DNA of 64,000 nt from Novosphingobium panipatense (GTDB lineage: Bacteria; Pseudomonadota; Alphaproteobacteria; Sphingomonadales; Sphingomonadaceae): assembly GCF_002149965.1 (NCBI RefSeq), contig NZ_MSQB01000021.1, forward strand, positions 1-64,000, given 5' to 3'. Below, piece by piece: positions 8,197-18,319 of the stretch (its first letter is position 1; each line of letters opens with the position of its first letter). Under the pieces are notes generated by a model. The model saw only the letters and a program-made list of their open reading frames with translations. It ran no database searches and was not told the origin of the DNA. A program made the position numbers and the translations under genes.

Positions 8197-9653
8197 GCGT
8201 TCTCTCCCAGGAATGCAGCGATCACGGCATGGGCGCCGGATGTTTCGAGATGGCCGAGATGGGCGGCGATCGCATCGAGCACCGCGCCGCCCTGCGCCTG
8301 GCCGAGCACACCGAGCGCGGCGACGACGCGCGCGCGCGGGGTCGGCGCATCGCGCAAGGCCTCGGCAAGGGCCTGCGCGGCGGGATCGTCGATCGTGAAG
8401 CTCTCGCCCGCGTCGGTCGTGCCTGCCTGCCAGCGCACCCATGCCGCCACGGCCAGCGCGATGGCAGTGAAAGAACCGCCCTGCTCCGCCACTGCGCCGA
8501 GCGGCGCAAGCAGGCGCTGCGGCAGCTTCTGCGACCCGTCCATGGCGATCTGGCGGGTGCGGTGCTGGAGCGCGCTATTGGCGAAGCGCGCCATCAGTTC
8601 GGCCCGGTAGGCCGCCACGTCCAGCCCCGCAGGCGGATCGAGCGTGGGCACGACTTCGTCCCACAGCCGCTCGACGAAGAGCAGGCCCTGCGCGGTACCG
8701 ACGAATTCATGCACGAAGCGGTCACCGGCCAGACCGCCGAGATAGGCGATGGCCGAATGGGCGCCGTTGAGCAGGCGCAGCTTGGCCTCCTCCCACGGCG
8801 CGACGGCATCGGTAAGCTGCACGCCGAGCGCCGCGAAATCGGGCCGCTCGCCCGCGAAGCTGTCTTCGATCACCCATTGCAGGAAGGGTTCCGCCTTGAC
8901 CATCGCCCTGTCGTCCACGCCGATCAGCGCCGTGACACCGGCGATATCCTCGTCGGTGGTGGCGGGGACGATGCGGTCGACCATGGTGGCCGGGAAGGTG
9001 CAGCTTTCCGCGATCCAGGCGGCGAGCGCGGGATCGTGCGCCTCGGCCATGGCGAGCACCGCGCCTTTCAGCAGGGCACCGTTGTGCGGCAGGTTGTCGC
9101 AGGAGAGGATCGAAAGCGGGGCGCGGCCCTCGGCGCGGCGGCGCGCCAGTGCGGCGACGAGGAAGCCCGCCGCGGTGCGCGGACGCTCCAGCCCGGCGAG
9201 ATCGGCGGCGACGTCCGCATCCTCTGTCATCAGACTGCCGGTCCTGCGATCGAGGCAATAGCCTTTCTCGGTCACCGTCAGGGTGACGAGGTGCGTATCG
9301 GGCGAAGCCAGCGCGGCGACCACCGCTTCAGGGTCTTCCGGCGCAACCAGCACTTGCTGCACCACGCCCATGATCTGCGGGGTCTGCACCTCGCCTTCGC
9401 GCACCAGCAGGGTGTAGAGCCCGTCCTGCGGGTTCATCTGGTCCCGCACCGAAGCCGAGCGCAACGAGACGCCAATCACGCCCCAGCGCAGATCGCCCGA
9501 GGCCAACGCCGCCTCAAAAACGGCGGCCTGATGCGCGCGGTGGAAGGCACCGATGCCGAGGTGGACGACGCCCGCCCTGACCGCCGCGCGGTCATAGGCG
9601 GGGCGCGCGACGGATGCCGGAACCTGGCCGAGAGTCTCGTTCGAAAGCCTCAC
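8193..9653 (-). CDS. uxuB: D-mannonate oxidoreductase (fructuronate reductase), mannitol dehydrogenase family
   Basis: The protein has 486 residues with the family N-terminus VVHLGIGAFHRAHQA (NAD-binding) and the NPQDGLYTLL segment. The conserved central part includes SCDNLPHNG, and MVDRIVPATT follows. It should reduce D-fructuronate to D-mannonate with NADH in the cytoplasm. It sits between uxaC, which makes fructuronate, and the GH35 gene, and manD in the same operon uses its product. Both ends overlap neighbours by four bases (ATGA), so this is one tightly coupled unit. Altronate or mannitol as substrate is possible within the family but context argues for mannonate. Confidence 0.9.
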   Translation of the reverse strand: MRLSNETLGQVPASVARPAYDRAAVRAGVVHLGIGAFHRAHQAAVFEAALASGDLRWGVIGVSLRSASVRDQMNPQDGLYTLLVREGEVQTPQIMGVVQQVLVAPEDPEAVVAALASPDTHLVTLTVTEKGYCLDRRTGSLMTEDADVAADLAGLERPRTAAGFLVAALARRRAEGRAPLSILSCDNLPHNGALLKGAVLAMAEAHDPALAAWIAESCTFPATMVDRIVPATTDEDIAGVTALIGVDDRAMVKAEPFLQWVIEDSFAGERPDFAALGVQLTDAVAPWEEAKLRLLNGAHSAIAYLGGLAGDRFVHEFVGTAQGLLFVERLWDEVVPTLDPPAGLDVAAYRAELMARFANSALQHRTRQIAMDGSQKLPQRLLAPLGAVAEQGGSFTAIALAVAAWVRWQAGTTDAGESFTIDDPAAQALAEALRDAPTPRARVVAALGVLGQAQGGAVLDAIAAHLGHLETSGAHAVIAAFLGENA

Positions 9654-11062
9654 AGCTTATACGCCGCCTTGACGAGATCGTAGGCCAGAGCGCGCGCGAC
9701 TTCGTGGGCCTCGTCCTCGGGCAGGCGGTGTTCGGCCACGAGCTGCGCCAGCCAGGCGCAGTCCATGCGGCGGGCCACGTCGTGCCGGGCCGGGATCGAG
9801 AGGAAGGCGCGGGTATCGTCGTTGAAGCCCACGGTGTTGTAGAAGCCGCCGGTCTCGGTCGCGCGTTCGCGGAAGCGGCGCATGCCTTCCGGGGAATCGT
9901 GGAACCACCACGGGGGGCCGAGCCGCAGCGAAGGATAGTGCCCGGCGAGAGGCGCCAGTTCGCGCGAATAGACGTCCTCGTCGAGCGTGAAGAGGATCAA
10001 GGTCAGGCGCGGGTCGTTGCCGTAGCGGTCGAGCAGCGGCTTCAGGGCCTGCACGAATTCGCCGGGCAGCGGAATATCGCCGCCCTTGTCTCGCCCGAAG
10101 CGCTCCAGCACGGCCTGGTTGTGGCTACGGTGAACCGCCGGGTGGAGCTGCATGACCATGCCGTCCTCCACGCTCATCCCCGCCATTTCGGTCAGGAGCT
10201 GGGCGCGGAACAGTTCGGCGTCATCCTTGCTCGGTGCAGACAGGACACGCTGGTAGAGCGCCTCGCAGTCCTCGGGCGAGAGATCGGCGGTCAGGGCGCT
10301 GGGATGGCCGTGGTCGGTCGAGGTGGCACCGGCCTCACGGAAGCGGGCGCGGTGGAAGCGGTGCGCGGCCAGATAGCCAGCGTAAGTCGAGACATCCTCG
10401 CCCGCCATCTCGCCGAACTTGGCCACCTTCGCAGCGAATCCCGGCGTTTCGGGATCGACGACCGGATCGGGGCGATAGGCGGTGACGACCCTGCCGCTCC
10501 AGCCGCTTTCCCGGATCGCGCGGTGATGGGCAAGCGGGTCCAGCGGGCCTTCGGTGGTGGCGATGGCCTCTATACCGAAGCGTTCGAACAGGGCGCGGGG
10601 GCGGAAGGCCGGAGTCTTGAGCGCGGCGTCGATCACTTCGTAGTAGTGGTCCGCCGTAGTCTCGTCGAGCAGCACGTCGAGGCCGAACACTTCGGCAAAC
10701 ACCCAGTCCAACCACATGCGTGAAGGCGTGCCGCGGAACAGGTGATAGTGCTTCGCGAAAATCGCCCAGATCTTGCGCGGGTCCTGCTCCACCGGGCTAC
10801 CGTCCACGCTCGGCACGCCCAGCGATTCCAGCGGCACGCCCTGCGAATAGAGCATGCGGAACACGTAGTGGTCCGGCACGATCAGCAGCGAGGCGGGGTT
10901 GGGGAACGGCTCGTCATAGGCGAACCAGGCTGGATCCGTGTGCCCGTGGGGGCTGACGATCGGCAGGTCCTTCACGCCTTCGTAGAGCGCGCGGGCGATG
11001 GCCCGGGTGCCGGGATCGGCGGGGAACAGGCGATCGGGATGGAGAGCGAGAGGACGAGTCAT
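9650..11062 (-). CDS. uxaC: Glucuronate isomerase
   Basis: The protein has 470 residues, the usual length for UxaC. It belongs to the amidohydrolase fold: IVSPHGHTDP near residue 38 holds the metal-binding His-x-His, and the C-terminal part has VGFNDDTRAF. It converts D-glucuronate to D-fructuronate, the first cytoplasmic step after release of glucuronate by GH67. The ATG at 11062 overlaps the stop of the transporter gene (ATGA). Upstream in-frame extension exists but overlaps the transporter and lacks support. Confidence 0.95.
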   Translation of the reverse strand: MTRPLALHPDRLFPADPGTRAIARALYEGVKDLPIVSPHGHTDPAWFAYDEPFPNPASLLIVPDHYVFRMLYSQGVPLESLGVPSVDGSPVEQDPRKIWAIFAKHYHLFRGTPSRMWLDWVFAEVFGLDVLLDETTADHYYEVIDAALKTPAFRPRALFERFGIEAIATTEGPLDPLAHHRAIRESGWSGRVVTAYRPDPVVDPETPGFAAKVAKFGEMAGEDVSTYAGYLAAHRFHRARFREAGATSTDHGHPSALTADLSPEDCEALYQRVLSAPSKDDAELFRAQLLTEMAGMSVEDGMVMQLHPAVHRSHNQAVLERFGRDKGGDIPLPGEFVQALKPLLDRYGNDPRLTLILFTLDEDVYSRELAPLAGHYPSLRLGPPWWFHDSPEGMRRFRERATETGGFYNTVGFNDDTRAFLSIPARHDVARRMDCAWLAQLVAEHRLPEDEAHEVARALAYDLVKAAYKL

Positions 11063-12378
11063 GCGGCAGCATCCTTGAGGTCGGGATTGGCGACCTGGTA
11101 ACGGGGAAGGATCAGGTGAATGACGGCGAGCGCCACGAGATAGGCGCAGGAGGCGACCACGAAGATCGGGCCATAGCTGCCCACGCCTTCGAGGATGGCG
11201 CCTGCGAACTTGGCCATGAGCATGCCGCCCAGCGCCCCGGCGAGCCCGCCGAGGCCGACGACCGAACCGGTCATCCAGCGCGGCATGGTATCGCCGGGCA
11301 GCGCGTAGAGATTGGCGGAGAAGCCCTGATGCCCGGCGCAGGCCAGGCCCACCAGCGCCACGGCCGTCCACAGCCCCGGCGCATGCGGCGCCATGGCGAT
11401 CGGTACGGCGCAGAGCGCGGCGAGGAACATGGCGGTCTTGCGCGAACGGTTGACGCTCCAGCCCCGGCCGATGAAGCGCGAGGAAGCCCAGCCGCCCAGC
11501 ACCGAACCGATGTCCGCCAGGATATAGACCGCGATCAGCGGCGGGCCGAAGTCCAGCATCTTCACGCCGAACTGCTTGTTGAAGAAGTCCGGCAGCCAGA
11601 ACAGGAAGGTCCACCAGACCGGATCGATCAGGAAGCGGCCGAGCATATAGGCCCAGGTCTGGCGATAGCCGAACAGCGCGCGCCACTTGACCGGGCGCGG
11701 CTTCTCCACCGGATCGGCCTCGATCCAGGCCAGCTCTTCGGCGCTGAGGTTCTTCTTGTCACGCGGGCGGCGGTAGAAGCCGAGCCATGCCGCCAGCCAC
11801 AGGACCGTCAGCAGGCCGGTGAGAATGAAGGCCCAGCGCCAGCCCAGCGTCAGCGCGATCACCGGCACCACCAGCGGCGTCAGGATCGCGCCCACGTTGG
11901 AACCGGCGTTGAAGATGCCGATGGCGAAAGCGCGCTCCCGCTTCGGGAACCATTCGTTGGTGGCGGCAATGGCGGCGGGGAAGGTCCCCGCCTCGCCAAT
12001 GGCCAGCGGGATGCGCGCGAAGAGCATGCCGCTGGTGGAAGTGAACAGCGCGTGCGCCATGTGGCCGACCGTCCACAGCGTCACCGCCAGGGCATAGCCC
12101 GCGCGTGCGCCGATCTTGTCGATCAGGCGGCCGAAGAACACGTAGGCAATGCCGTAGCCTGCCTGGAACCAGATCGCGAGGTCGGCATAGCCGCTCTCGC
12201 TCCAGCCGTAGCGCGCCTGAAGCTCGGGCTTGAGCGTGGGCAGGACCAGCCTGTCCACATAGCTCAGCACCACCGCCGCAAAGAGCAGCGCGCAGACGAT
12301 CCAGCGGATCCGGCCCGAGGGCTTGCCCGGGCCGGTCGCGACGTCGACCTGAGGCGTCACGCCGTTCACCGCGATCAC
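11059..12378 (-). CDS. MFS transporter, hexuronate (ExuT-like) anion:cation symporter type
   Basis: The protein has 439 residues with about 12 hydrophobic helices. The motif FGRLIDKIGARAGYA after helix 2 is the MFS loop-2 signature, and the early SYVDRLVLPTLKPEL is typical of the ACS group that includes hexuronate and galactarate carriers. The start is GTG, overlapping the manD stop as GTGA. Encoded between manD and uxaC, it probably brings glucuronate or aldouronates across the inner membrane. A ligand other than hexuronate cannot be excluded. Confidence 0.85.
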   Translation of the reverse strand: MIAVNGVTPQVDVATGPGKPSGRIRWIVCALLFAAVVLSYVDRLVLPTLKPELQARYGWSESGYADLAIWFQAGYGIAYVFFGRLIDKIGARAGYALAVTLWTVGHMAHALFTSTSGMLFARIPLAIGEAGTFPAAIAATNEWFPKRERAFAIGIFNAGSNVGAILTPLVVPVIALTLGWRWAFILTGLLTVLWLAAWLGFYRRPRDKKNLSAEELAWIEADPVEKPRPVKWRALFGYRQTWAYMLGRFLIDPVWWTFLFWLPDFFNKQFGVKMLDFGPPLIAVYILADIGSVLGGWASSRFIGRGWSVNRSRKTAMFLAALCAVPIAMAPHAPGLWTAVALVGLACAGHQGFSANLYALPGDTMPRWMTGSVVGLGGLAGALGGMLMAKFAGAILEGVGSYGPIFVVASCAYLVALAVIHLILPRYQVANPDLKDAAA

Positions 12379-13586
12379 CAGTTGTACATCGTGCCGTCTT
12401 CGAGGCGGTTCACCGGCAGGAAGGCGCGGTTGTATTCGTACCCGGCGGCCAGTTCCTCATCGATGTCCACGCCCAGGCCCGGCGCCTCGCCCGGGTGCAT
12501 CATGCCGTTCTCGAACGTATAGGCATGGGGGAAGACCGCGTCGGTTTCCGGCGTGTGGCGCATATATTCCTGCACGCCGAAGTTCGGCACCGAAAGGTCG
12601 AAGTGCAGCGCGGCGGCCATGCAAACCGGCGAGAGGTCGGTGGCGCCGTGGCAGCCGGTGCGGATCTGGTAGAGATCGGCCAGCGCGGCGATGCGGCGCA
12701 GATGGGTGATGCCGCCCGCGTGGACCACGGTGGCGCGGATATAGTCGATCAGCTGGTTCTGGATCAGGTCCTTGCAGTCCCAGATCGAGTTGAAGATCTC
12801 GCCCACGGCCAGCGGCGCGGTGGTGTGCTGGCGGATCAGCTTGAAGGCCTCCTGGTTCTCGGCAGGGGTCGCGTCTTCCAGCCAGAACGGGCGGTAGGGC
12901 TCCAGGTCCTTGCCGAGGCGACCTGCCTCGATCGGGGTCAGGCGGTGGTGGATGTCGTGCAGCAGGTGGACGTCCCAGCCCAGCGCCTCGCGCGCGGCCT
13001 TGAACAGTTCGGGCACCACGCGCAGGTACTTCGCGGTGTTCCAGACGTTCTCGGTGGGCAGGTCGGCGTCGGCGGGCTCGTAGAAGTACTTGTCCTTGGA
13101 GACGCCGTAAGTCGAGGCCATGCCGGGCACGCCGCACTGGAGGCGGATCGCCTTGTAGCCCTGCGCCTGGTAATCGAGCGCCACGTTGATGGTGTCCTCG
13201 ATCGTCGTGCCGTTGGCGTGGCCATAGACCATAACGCCTTCACGGCTCGCACCGCCGAGCAGCTGATAGACCGGCAGGCCGGCGATCTTGCCCTTGATAT
13301 CCCAGAGCGCCATGTCGACGGCGGCGATGGCGGTCATCGTCACCGGCCCGCGGCGCCAGTAGGCACCCTTGTAGAGGTACTGCCAGACATCCTCGATGCG
13401 GTGCGCGTCGCGGCCGATCAGGCAGGGGATGACATGGTCGGTCAGGTAGCTGGCGACCGAGAGTTCGCGGCCGTTGAGAGTCGCGTCACCGACACCGGTG
13501 GTGCCGTCGTCGCACGTGATCTTGAGCGTGACGAAGTTGCGACCCGGGCAGGTGATGATGACCTTGGCATCGACGATCTTGGGCAT
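12375..13586 (-). CDS. manD: D-mannonate dehydratase, enolase superfamily
   Basis: The protein has 403 residues. Nearly all of it matches my recollection of the structurally characterised Novosphingobium ManD, with a one-residue offset. Metal ligands would be D211, E237 and E263; catalytic residues R148, Y160 and H213 (in LLHDIHHRL) are present. It dehydrates D-mannonate to 2-keto-3-deoxy-D-gluconate, completing the glucuronate branch. It lies 11 bases after the GH3 gene and overlaps the transporter start. The KDG kinase and aldolase that would follow are not in this window. Confidence 0.95.
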   Translation of the reverse strand: MPKIVDAKVIITCPGRNFVTLKITCDDGTTGVGDATLNGRELSVASYLTDHVIPCLIGRDAHRIEDVWQYLYKGAYWRRGPVTMTAIAAVDMALWDIKGKIAGLPVYQLLGGASREGVMVYGHANGTTIEDTINVALDYQAQGYKAIRLQCGVPGMASTYGVSKDKYFYEPADADLPTENVWNTAKYLRVVPELFKAAREALGWDVHLLHDIHHRLTPIEAGRLGKDLEPYRPFWLEDATPAENQEAFKLIRQHTTAPLAVGEIFNSIWDCKDLIQNQLIDYIRATVVHAGGITHLRRIAALADLYQIRTGCHGATDLSPVCMAAALHFDLSVPNFGVQEYMRHTPETDAVFPHAYTFENGMMHPGEAPGLGVDIDEELAAGYEYNRAFLPVNRLEDGTMYNW

Positions 13587-13597
13587 GAAATGGATCC

Positions 13598-15967
13598 TCA
13601 GGCGATTTCGAGAGTGGTGGTCTTGAGATCGGCGCTGCTGGCGCCGACCAAGATATCGAACAGGCCGGGTTCGACGACTTCGCGCATGTCCTCGTTCCAG
13701 AGGCTGAAGTCGTCGGGGCCGAGGGTGAACTCGACCTTGCGCGTCTCGCCGGGCGAGAGCGTGACGCGGCGAAAACCGCGCAGTTCCATGACCGGGCGGG
13801 TGACGCTGGCGGCCTGATCGTGGACGTAGAGCTGCACGACCTCGTCGCCCGCGCGCTGGCCGGTATTGGTCACGTCCACCGAGACGGTGACGTTGCCCGC
13901 CTTACCGATGCGCGGTGCCGATAGGCTGGGCGCGCCCACGGTGAACGTCGTGTAGCTGAGGCCGAAGCCGAAGGGATAGAGCGGCGCCGTCTCCGCGAAG
14001 AGGTAGCCGCGCTTGGCCGAAGGCTTGTGGTTGTAGAAGAAGGGCACCTGCCCGACGTCCTTGACCACGGTGACCGGCAGCTTGGCGCCCGGATTGACGT
14101 CCCCGAACAGCGCCTCGGCCATGGCGGTGCCGCCTTCCTGGCCGAGATACCAGCATTCGAGGATCGCATCGGCCTGCTCGGCCACGGTCGGCCATGAAGG
14201 CGGGCGGCCGTTGAGCGCGACGACGATCACCGGCTTGCCGGTGGCCTTGAGCGCGCGGAACAGCTCATTCTGTTCGCCCACGAGGTCGAGGTCGGTGCGG
14301 TCACCGAGGTGGTTCTTCGCATAGCCTTCACGGCTGGTCTGCTCGGTGTCGCCGATGGCCAACACGATCACGTCGCTGCCCTTGGCCGTCTCCACGGCCT
14401 CCGCGATCAGCGCGCGGTTCTTCGCAGGGTCCGCCAGCAGCACCTCGTTGGCCGAGCGGTCCTCGCTCCGGGTGATGAACACGCCCTGCGCGAAGACGAC
14501 TTCGGCCTTGCCCGCCACGCGCGCCTTGATGCCTTCGACGAGGTTGACGCTGGAACGCGGCTCGGAGGAATAGCCGCCGAGACGGGTGACATTGGCGTTC
14601 GGACCGACCACGGCGATGCGCTTCTGCGCGCCCGCCGTCAGCGGCAGGACGCCCGTGTTCTTGAGCAGGCAGATCGACTTGCGCGCCGCTTCCAGCGCCA
14701 GCGCGCGGGCTTCGGCATTGGCGGTGAGCTTCGCGGAGGCCCGGGGGTCGACCGGCCCTGCCTCGAACATGCCCGCGCGGAACTTCAGCGTCAGCATGTG
14801 GCGGCAGGCGGCATCGACGGCGGCAAGCGGCACCAGCCCCTTGCGGACCTGATCGGCCAGCGTGCGATAGCCCTCACCGTCGGGCAGGTCGCAATCGACG
14901 CCCGCATGCAGGGCAAGGCGCGCCGCGCCCTCGATGTCGCTGGCGAGGTGGTGGAACGAGGCGAGTTCGCCGATCGCCGCATAGTCGCTGACCACGGCGC
15001 CGTCGAAGCCCCATTCGCCGCGCAGCACGTCGTTCAGCAGCCAGCGGTTGGCGTGGCTGGGGATGCCGTCGATCTCGTTGTAGGAAGGCATGACCGCGGC
15101 GATGCCGGTGCGGCGCACCACTTCGCGGAAGGGCGGGAAGAAGGAATCGTAAAGTTCGCGCTTGCCGAGCGGGGCCGGGGCGACGTTGTTCCCAGCCTCG
15201 GGCTGGCCGTGGCCGGTCATGTGCTTGAGCGTGGCGAAGACCTTGCCCTCGGCCAGTTCCTTGCCCGGTCCCTGCAGGCCGCGCACGGCGGCGACGCCCA
15301 TTTCTCCGCAGAGATAGGGGTCTTCGCCGAAGGTTTCCTCGATACGGCCCCAGCGCGGGTCGCGGGCGATGTCCACCACCGGCGACAGCGCCAGCGTTGA
15401 GCCGTGCGCGCGCACCTCGCGCCCGATCACCGACTGAACGCGCTCCACCAGATCGGTGTCGAAAGTGCCGGCCATGGCGATAGCCTGCGGGAAGCTGGTC
15501 GCCTCCGGCGCCATATAGCCGTGGAGCGATTCCTCATGGAACAGCACGGGAATGCCCAGCCGGGTCTGCTCGCGCGCCCACTTCTGCGTGGCATTGACGA
15601 AAGCGATGGTATCGGCGGGCTTGCGCCAGCGCCCCGTCACTTCGGTGCCGGTGTTGTTGGCCGTCGCCGCGCCGCCCCGGTCTGACGGACGGGCGATCTG
15701 GCCGATGCCGTCAGGGTGCGCCTTGCTGGCGCGAAGCGGATCGAAAGCGCGCGATTCGTCCATGATCTCGCGCTTGCGGGTAGAGAGCGTGATGAGCTGG
15801 GCCACCTTCTCGTCCAGTGTCATGATTGACATCAGGTCTTTGACGCGCAGGTCCACCGGGACTTTCGGATCCTTGTAGAGCGGCGCCGCCGCCCGCGCGG
15901 AAACCGGCAGGAAAGCCAGCATCGAGGCGCCCGCGCTCCAGCGCAGCAGTTCGCGGCGCGCAATCAT
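13598..15967 (-). CDS. Secreted GH3 beta-glucosidase / beta-xylosidase
   Basis: The protein has 789 residues. It begins with a twin-arginine-like signal (ARRELLRW followed by a hydrophobic run and SARAAAP), suggesting Tat export. The GH3 barrel covers about residues 35-370 with KHMTGHGQPEAG and the nucleophile Asp in GAVVSDYAA. The second alpha/beta domain covers about 400-640, and a fibronectin-III-like domain ends the protein (GDEVVQLYVHD, WNEDMREVVEPG). Xylo-oligosaccharide cleavage is inferred from the operon, where it is the first gene. Its promoter region is shared with the divergent GH67 gene and carries a LacI-type operator. Confidence 0.92.
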   Translation of the reverse strand: MIARRELLRWSAGASMLAFLPVSARAAAPLYKDPKVPVDLRVKDLMSIMTLDEKVAQLITLSTRKREIMDESRAFDPLRASKAHPDGIGQIARPSDRGGAATANNTGTEVTGRWRKPADTIAFVNATQKWAREQTRLGIPVLFHEESLHGYMAPEATSFPQAIAMAGTFDTDLVERVQSVIGREVRAHGSTLALSPVVDIARDPRWGRIEETFGEDPYLCGEMGVAAVRGLQGPGKELAEGKVFATLKHMTGHGQPEAGNNVAPAPLGKRELYDSFFPPFREVVRRTGIAAVMPSYNEIDGIPSHANRWLLNDVLRGEWGFDGAVVSDYAAIGELASFHHLASDIEGAARLALHAGVDCDLPDGEGYRTLADQVRKGLVPLAAVDAACRHMLTLKFRAGMFEAGPVDPRASAKLTANAEARALALEAARKSICLLKNTGVLPLTAGAQKRIAVVGPNANVTRLGGYSSEPRSSVNLVEGIKARVAGKAEVVFAQGVFITRSEDRSANEVLLADPAKNRALIAEAVETAKGSDVIVLAIGDTEQTSREGYAKNHLGDRTDLDLVGEQNELFRALKATGKPVIVVALNGRPPSWPTVAEQADAILECWYLGQEGGTAMAEALFGDVNPGAKLPVTVVKDVGQVPFFYNHKPSAKRGYLFAETAPLYPFGFGLSYTTFTVGAPSLSAPRIGKAGNVTVSVDVTNTGQRAGDEVVQLYVHDQAASVTRPVMELRGFRRVTLSPGETRKVEFTLGPDDFSLWNEDMREVVEPGLFDILVGASSADLKTTTLEIA

Positions 15968-16111
15968 GATAACGCAACCGCATGGAAGTGGCGCGATCCC
16001 GCGAGCGTCAGACTAACCGGAAAAACCATCTTGCTCCCTGCATCCCCTGGCCGCTCTACGGCCCATTTCCCAAGCGGACGGCAAACTCTGTTGCCTGCCC
16101 CGAACTTTGTG

Positions 16112-16151
16112 TGTTAGCGGTATCATGCGCGACAACGAGCGAGCTTGTCAA
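16112..16151. promoter_or_regulatory. Divergent control region of GH3 operon and GH67 gene with LacI-type operator
   Basis: The palindrome TGTTAGCGGTATCA lies at 16112-16125 and matches the sites at 6432, 6490 and 23826. For leftward transcription, TTGACA is present on the minus strand at 16151-16146, and the operator overlaps the -10 area (GCATGA or ATGATA, spacing 17-19). A rightward promoter is less clear; TTGCCT at 16091 is a weak candidate. The site is placed so that one repressor could block both directions. Confidence 0.62.
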
Positions 16152-16213
16152 TGGCATCGCAGCGCTAATTGAATTCGGCCACCCGGCCACGATCTGGGAT
16201 ACAGGGGAGGATG

Positions 16214-18307
16214 ATGAAGAAGCGGCTTCTGACGATCGGCGTATGCGTGGCGGCCCTTGGCCTTGCGAGCGTACCGGCCCTTGCAAACGATGGCTATGAC
16301 CTCTGGCTGGCCCCCGCAGGCAGCCCTTCCGCCACGGAAATCCGCGTCGTCGGCCAGTCCGAAACGCTGGACCGCGCCGCCGCCGAACTGCGCCGCGATC
16401 TTGCCGCCGCGCCGCTGCCGGTCGTGCTGGCCCGGGCCGACGATCCCGCCCTTGCCGCCTTGCGCCTGCCCACTGCGGCGCTGGGCGACGAAGGCTATCT
16501 CCTGCGCGCCGCCACGCTGGACGGCCGCAAGACGCTGATCGTCACCGGCAAGACCGACCGCGCCGTGCTCTACGGTGCCTTCGCGCTGATTCGCGCGCAG
16601 AAGACCGGTGCCGATCTTGCCACCATCGATCTCCAGTCCGCCCCGAAGATCGGCCTGCGCGTGCTCAACCATTGGGACAATCTCGACGGTTCGGTGGAGC
16701 GCGGCTATGCGGGCCAATCTCTGTGGGACTGGTGGACCCTGCCGGACTTCAAGGACCCGCGCTATACCGACTATGCCCGCGCCAATGCCGCGCTCGGCAT
16801 CAACGGGATCGTCCTCAACAACGTCAACGCCAAGCCCGAAAGCCTGACCGCGCCCTATATCGCCAAGGCCAAGGCCCTGGCCGAAGTGTTCCGGCCCTGG
16901 GGCATCAAGGTCTACCTCTCGGCGCGCTTCTCCGCGCCGATCGAGGTCGGCCATCTCAAGAGCGCCGACCCGCTCGACCCCGAAGTCCAGGCCTGGTGGA
17001 AGGCCAAGAGCGACGAAATCTACCGCGAGATCCCCGATTTCGGCGGCTTCCTGGTCAAGGCCAACAGCGAAGGCCAGCCCGGCCCGCGCGACTATCACCG
17101 CAGCCATGCGGAAGGCGCCAACATGCTCGCAGCCGCCGTCGCTCCCCATAACGGCATCGTCATGTGGCGCGCCTTCGTCTATGCCGAAACCGACCCGGAC
17201 GACCGCGCCAAGCAGGCCTATACGGAGTTCAAGCCGCTCGACGGCAAGTTTGCGGACAATGTGCTGGTGCAGGTCAAGAACGGCGCGATCGACTTCCAGC
17301 CGCGCGAGCCGTTCCATCCGCTGTTCGGCGCCATGCCGAAGACGCCGATGATGCTGGAATTCCAGATCACCAAGGAATACCTCGGCTTCGCCACCCACCT
17401 CGCCTATCTCGGCCCGCTGTTCGAGGAAGTGCTGGAGGCCGATACCCGCGCCAAGGGCAAGGGATCGACGGTGGCCAAGGTGATCGACGGTTCGCTCTAT
17501 GGCCATAAGCTCAGCGGCATTGCCGGCGTCGCCAATGTCGGGCGCGACCGCGACTGGTCGGGTTCGACGTTCAACCAGGCCAACTGGTACGCCTTCGGCC
17601 GTCTCGCCTGGGATCCGACGCTTTCGGCCGACAGGATCGCCCGCGAATGGGCGCAGCAGACTTTCGGCAACGATCCGCGCGTGGTCGATACGGCCGTGAA
17701 GATGATGATGGCCTCGCGCGAGGCGGTGGTGGACTATACCGGCCCGCTCGGCCTCGCCCACGTCATGGGCACCGGCCACCACTATGGTCCGGGTCCATGG
17801 ATCAGCGATCTGGCCCGGCCCGAATGGAACCCGGTCTACTATCACAAGGCCGATCGCGACGGCATCGGCTTCGACCGCACGAAGACCGGCAGCAACGCCG
17901 TGGCGCAGTACGAACCGGCGGTGGCGAAGCTGCTGGCGGATCCGCGCACGACGCCCGAAAGCGAACTGCTCTGGTTCCATCACCTGCCGTGGGACTGGAA
18001 GATGAAGTCCGGCCGCACGCTGTGGCAGGAAATGGTCGCCCATTACGATCGCGGCGTCGCCACGGTGGCGCAGATGCAGTCCGAATGGCAGGGCGTGAAG
18101 GGCCTCGTCGATGCGGAGCGCTGGCAGAAGACCGCCAGCTATCTCCAGATCCAGCACAACGAGGCCAAGTGGTGGCGCGACGCCAGCCTGGCCTACTGGA
18201 TGTCGGTCAACGGCTTGCCGCTGCCTGCGGGCGTGGCCGCGCCGGAGCACGATCTGGCCTGGTACAAGGCGCAGGACTTCCCGCTCGCACCGGGACATCC
18301 CCACTGA
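16214..18307 (+). CDS. GH67 alpha-glucuronidase
   Basis: The protein has 697 residues with signal peptide MKKRLLTIGVCVAALGLASV and cleavage near PALAND. The purine-rich GGGGAGG just upstream supports ATG 16214 (ATG 16211 is equally possible). GH67 hallmarks include LRVLNHWDNLDGSVERGYAG, GINGIVLNNVNA, FGGFLVKANSEGQPGPRDY and GIVMWRAFVY, with the catalytic carboxylates expected around these last motifs. It removes (4-O-methyl-)D-glucuronate from the non-reducing end xylose of aldouronic acids. Its product feeds uxaC-uxuB-manD transcribed divergently. Confidence 0.95.
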   Translation: MKKRLLTIGVCVAALGLASVPALANDGYDLWLAPAGSPSATEIRVVGQSETLDRAAAELRRDLAAAPLPVVLARADDPALAALRLPTAALGDEGYLLRAATLDGRKTLIVTGKTDRAVLYGAFALIRAQKTGADLATIDLQSAPKIGLRVLNHWDNLDGSVERGYAGQSLWDWWTLPDFKDPRYTDYARANAALGINGIVLNNVNAKPESLTAPYIAKAKALAEVFRPWGIKVYLSARFSAPIEVGHLKSADPLDPEVQAWWKAKSDEIYREIPDFGGFLVKANSEGQPGPRDYHRSHAEGANMLAAAVAPHNGIVMWRAFVYAETDPDDRAKQAYTEFKPLDGKFADNVLVQVKNGAIDFQPREPFHPLFGAMPKTPMMLEFQITKEYLGFATHLAYLGPLFEEVLEADTRAKGKGSTVAKVIDGSLYGHKLSGIAGVANVGRDRDWSGSTFNQANWYAFGRLAWDPTLSADRIAREWAQQTFGNDPRVVDTAVKMMMASREAVVDYTGPLGLAHVMGTGHHYGPGPWISDLARPEWNPVYYHKADRDGIGFDRTKTGSNAVAQYEPAVAKLLADPRTTPESELLWFHHLPWDWKMKSGRTLWQEMVAHYDRGVATVAQMQSEWQGVKGLVDAERWQKTASYLQIQHNEAKWWRDASLAYWMSVNGLPLPAGVAAPEHDLAWYKAQDFPLAPGHPH

Positions 18308-18319
18308 TCGCCCTTTGCG

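Noticed and set aside
6565..8610. Rightward frame of 681 codons opposite GH35 and uxuB
   Set aside because: Shadow of two well-supported genes; Arg/His-rich with no motif.
16157..16170. Further LacI-type site near the GH67 start (rc AATTAGCGCTGCGA)
   Set aside because: Only one half fits the consensus; too degenerate to list as an operator.
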